DNA from: Brevundimonas sp.
Lineage (GTDB): Bacteria > Pseudomonadota > Alphaproteobacteria > Caulobacterales > Caulobacteraceae
DNA length: 64,000 nt
Direction of reading: 5' to 3'
Assembly (NCBI RefSeq): GCF_030704825.1
Contig: NZ_JAUYNX010000003.1
Span: 124,001 to 188,000 of the forward strand
Shown in pieces: positions 62,896 to 64,000 of this stretch. Position 1 is the first letter of the stretch, and the number at the start of each line of letters is the position of its first letter. Made by a program: the position numbers and the translations under genes. The notes beneath the pieces were generated by a model that was not told the origin of the DNA, made no database searches, and saw only the letters and a program-made list of their open reading frames with translations.

Positions 62896-63293
62896 CATCA
62901 CCTGGCCTGTCGCCTCGCGAAGTGCGGCTGCACGGAGGCTTTTCGCCTTCTTCGTGCACTGTGACCCCGGGGGTCTTAAGTTGGGGTGAAGCGCGGCCAT
63001 GCCGGAGAGGACGCTCGAAAGTCGGGCGTCGCGTCTCGTTTGGGTGGCGCTGGTTCGTCACGAAGGACACGAAGGACCCACAAAGGAACACGACGGGATC
63101 GAGCGCGAGGCGCCGCAGGCATTCCAACATTCGGGAAAACAGGGAGCTGCGCGCGGCCACGAGACGCCGGCCCCTTCGTGGCCTTCGTGGCTTTTCTCTT
63201 CTTCGTGTCCTTTGTGATGAACCTCGGGTCTCGCCATCCGCGCCCAAGGATGGCGATGGCGAGCCGCGATCGCCTCAGGCACAATCCGCCCGC
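62896..63293. other. Intergenic region divK-dinB
   Basis: This 398-bp gap holds the divK promoter region and a 172-bp inverted repeat element. The palindrome GACCCC-G-GGGGTC lies at 62963-62975 with TTAAG right after, about 70 bp before the divK ATG, which could be a regulator site, although no full TTAA-N7-TTAA CtrA box is visible. I see no convincing gene in it. The dinB ATG at 63294 follows CCGCCCGC with no ribosome site. Confidence 0.5.
63052..63223. repeat. 172-bp foldback element with 23-bp inverted ends
   Basis: The left end (63052-63074, GGTTCGTCACGAAGGACACG and 3 more bases) is repeated inverted at 63201-63223 with two mismatches. Inside each end CACGAAGG/CCTTCGTG units repeat: CCTTCGTGG appears twice at 63173-63190. 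A GC-rich core at 63098-63170 has no coding potential that I recognise. It looks like a MITE-like or foldback repeat. Confidence 0.6.
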
Positions 63294-64000
63294 ATGAAAG
63301 CCATCTGCCGCGACTGCCTCTGGACCGGCGACCGCAAGGTCGAACGGTGCCCCGCCTGCGGTTCCCGCCGCATGGTTCAGCACGACGATCTGGACCGGTT
63401 GTCCATCGCCCACCTCGACTGCGACGCCTTCTACGCCTCGGTGGAGAAGCGCGATCGGCCCGAGCTGCGCGACAAGCCGGTCATCGTCGGCGGCGGCAGG
63501 CGCGGCGTGGTCTCCACCTGCTGCTACGTCGCCCGCCAGTACGGCGTTCATTCGGCCATGCCGATGTTCAAGGCGCTGAAGGCCTGCCCCGAGGCCGTCG
63601 TCATCAAGCCGGACTTCCGCAAATACGTCGCCGCCAGCGCGGCCATCTTCGGCGCGGTGCGCGAACTGACCCCGCTGGTCCAGACCCTGTCGCTCGACGA
63701 GGCCTGGATCGACCTGTCCGGCACCGAGCGGCTGAACGGCGGCCCTCCCGCCTTCCAGCTGATCCGCCTGCAACAGCGGATCGAGACCGAGACCGGCCTG
63801 ACCGTCTCCATCGGCCTGGCGCCCAACCGCTTCCTCGCCAAGGTGGCGTCCGAACTGGACAAGCCGCGCGGCTTCTCGGTCCTGGGATCGGAGGCCGCCG
63901 CGGTTCTGGCGCCGAAATCGATCCGCATCCTCCCGGGGGTCGGGCCGGTGTTCGCGAAAACCCTGAACAGCGACGGCTACGCCACCGTCGGCGACCTTGC
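63294..64000 (+). CDS. dinB: DNA polymerase IV with N-terminal zinc ribbon (partial)
   Basis: Y-family translesion polymerase, truncated by the window end (about 235 residues present). After an N-terminal zinc-ribbon-like part (CRDCLWTGDRKVERCPACG) come AHLDCDAFYASVEKRD with the first catalytic Asp, VVSTCCYVARQYGVHSAMP, and TLSLDEAWIDLSGT with the SLDE catalytic pair, then LTVSIGLAPNRFLAKVASEL and the helix-hairpin-helix LPGVGPVFAKTL. The zinc ribbon is an extension absent from E. coli DinB and seen in Caulobacterales-type DinB. Its ATG is at 63294. Confidence 0.93.
   Translation, partial: MKAICRDCLWTGDRKVERCPACGSRRMVQHDDLDRLSIAHLDCDAFYASVEKRDRPELRDKPVIVGGGRRGVVSTCCYVARQYGVHSAMPMFKALKACPEAVVIKPDFRKYVAASAAIFGAVRELTPLVQTLSLDEAWIDLSGTERLNGGPPAFQLIRLQQRIETETGLTVSIGLAPNRFLAKVASELDKPRGFSVLGSEAAAVLAPKSIRILPGVGPVFAKTLNSDGYATVGDL

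Noticed and set aside
62963-62975. Palindrome GACCCC-G-GGGGTC upstream of divK as a CtrA site
   Set aside because: It lacks the TTAA-N7-TTAA pattern; only one TTAA is next to it. It may still be a site for another factor.
1-64000. CRISPR arrays, rRNA genes, transposases or integrases
   Set aside because: No direct-repeat array with spacers, no rRNA signature and no recombinase domain was seen in either strand.

Overview
The window is a GC-rich (roughly 70%), gene-dense piece of a chromosome from an alphaproteobacterium of the order Caulobacterales, most probably Brevundimonas or a near relative. Three things support this. There is a divK-pleD pair, whose PleD has the length and Asp53/RAID/GGEEF landmarks of the Caulobacter protein. 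GyrA carries Ala and Met at the positions equal to E. coli Ser83 and Asp87. Several promoters look like the Caulobacter housekeeping type, with a GCTAG-like -10 box. I see no phage, transposase, rRNA or CRISPR. Nearly everything is core-genome housekeeping in short operons, often with 4-bp start/stop overlaps.

Layout. 0-9.5 kb: uvrD helicase, a small lipoprotein, a Tat-exported GH5 mannanase, an LtrA-like membrane protein with an HExxH protein, an O-antigen ligase-like protein and parE. 9.5-14 kb: a MATE exporter behind a promoter with three 14-bp-phased repeats, a periplasmic histidine phosphatase, a glycosyltransferase, and an SPFH membrane protein coupled to an Arc-type ribbon-helix-helix regulator. 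14-17.6 kb: a large autotransporter with Asp-rich calcium-type repeats, then tRNA-Val. 17.6-25.6 kb: a small lipoprotein, queC-queE-queD for preQ0 synthesis, a soluble hybrid histidine kinase, an orphan ligase-associated exonuclease, two thioesterases, a tandem pair of small unknown paralogues, a small membrane protein with a hairpin-rich leader and an S24-type repressor. 25.6-31.5 kb: an SH3 envelope protein, class I LysRS, a VOC protein, queA-tgt (completing much of the queuosine route) and tRNA-Lys.

31.6-39.7 kb: a CaiB/BaiF protein, then tamA-tamB for outer-membrane assembly. 39.8-44.9 kb: an arginine succinyltransferase (AST) catabolic operon, M20 hydrolase-astA-astD-astB. 44.9-51.8 kb: small membrane proteins, a GNAT enzyme, an MHS-type MFS transporter, a LytTR membrane regulator facing an acyltransferase, phhA and hspQ. 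51.9-59 kb: Ppx/GppA, two tandem exported cyclophilins, coaD, a class IV aminotransferase and gyrA. 59-64 kb: a SodC-like lipoprotein, L33, pleD, divK, a 172-bp foldback repeat and the start of dinB.

How the genes work together: queC/E/D make preQ0 and QueA/Tgt modify tRNA, with QueF and the epoxyqueuosine step lying elsewhere. The AST operon turns arginine into succinylated intermediates and glutamate. DivK and PleD belong to the polar development and c-di-GMP circuit. The least explained signals are the phased repeats at the MATE promoter, the operator-like palindromes at the SPFH-Arc and gyrA promoters, the catalytic-Cys-less QueD, the M20 hydrolase that may stand in for AstE, and the foldback element before dinB. 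I did not find an obviously new multi-gene defence or biosynthetic system.
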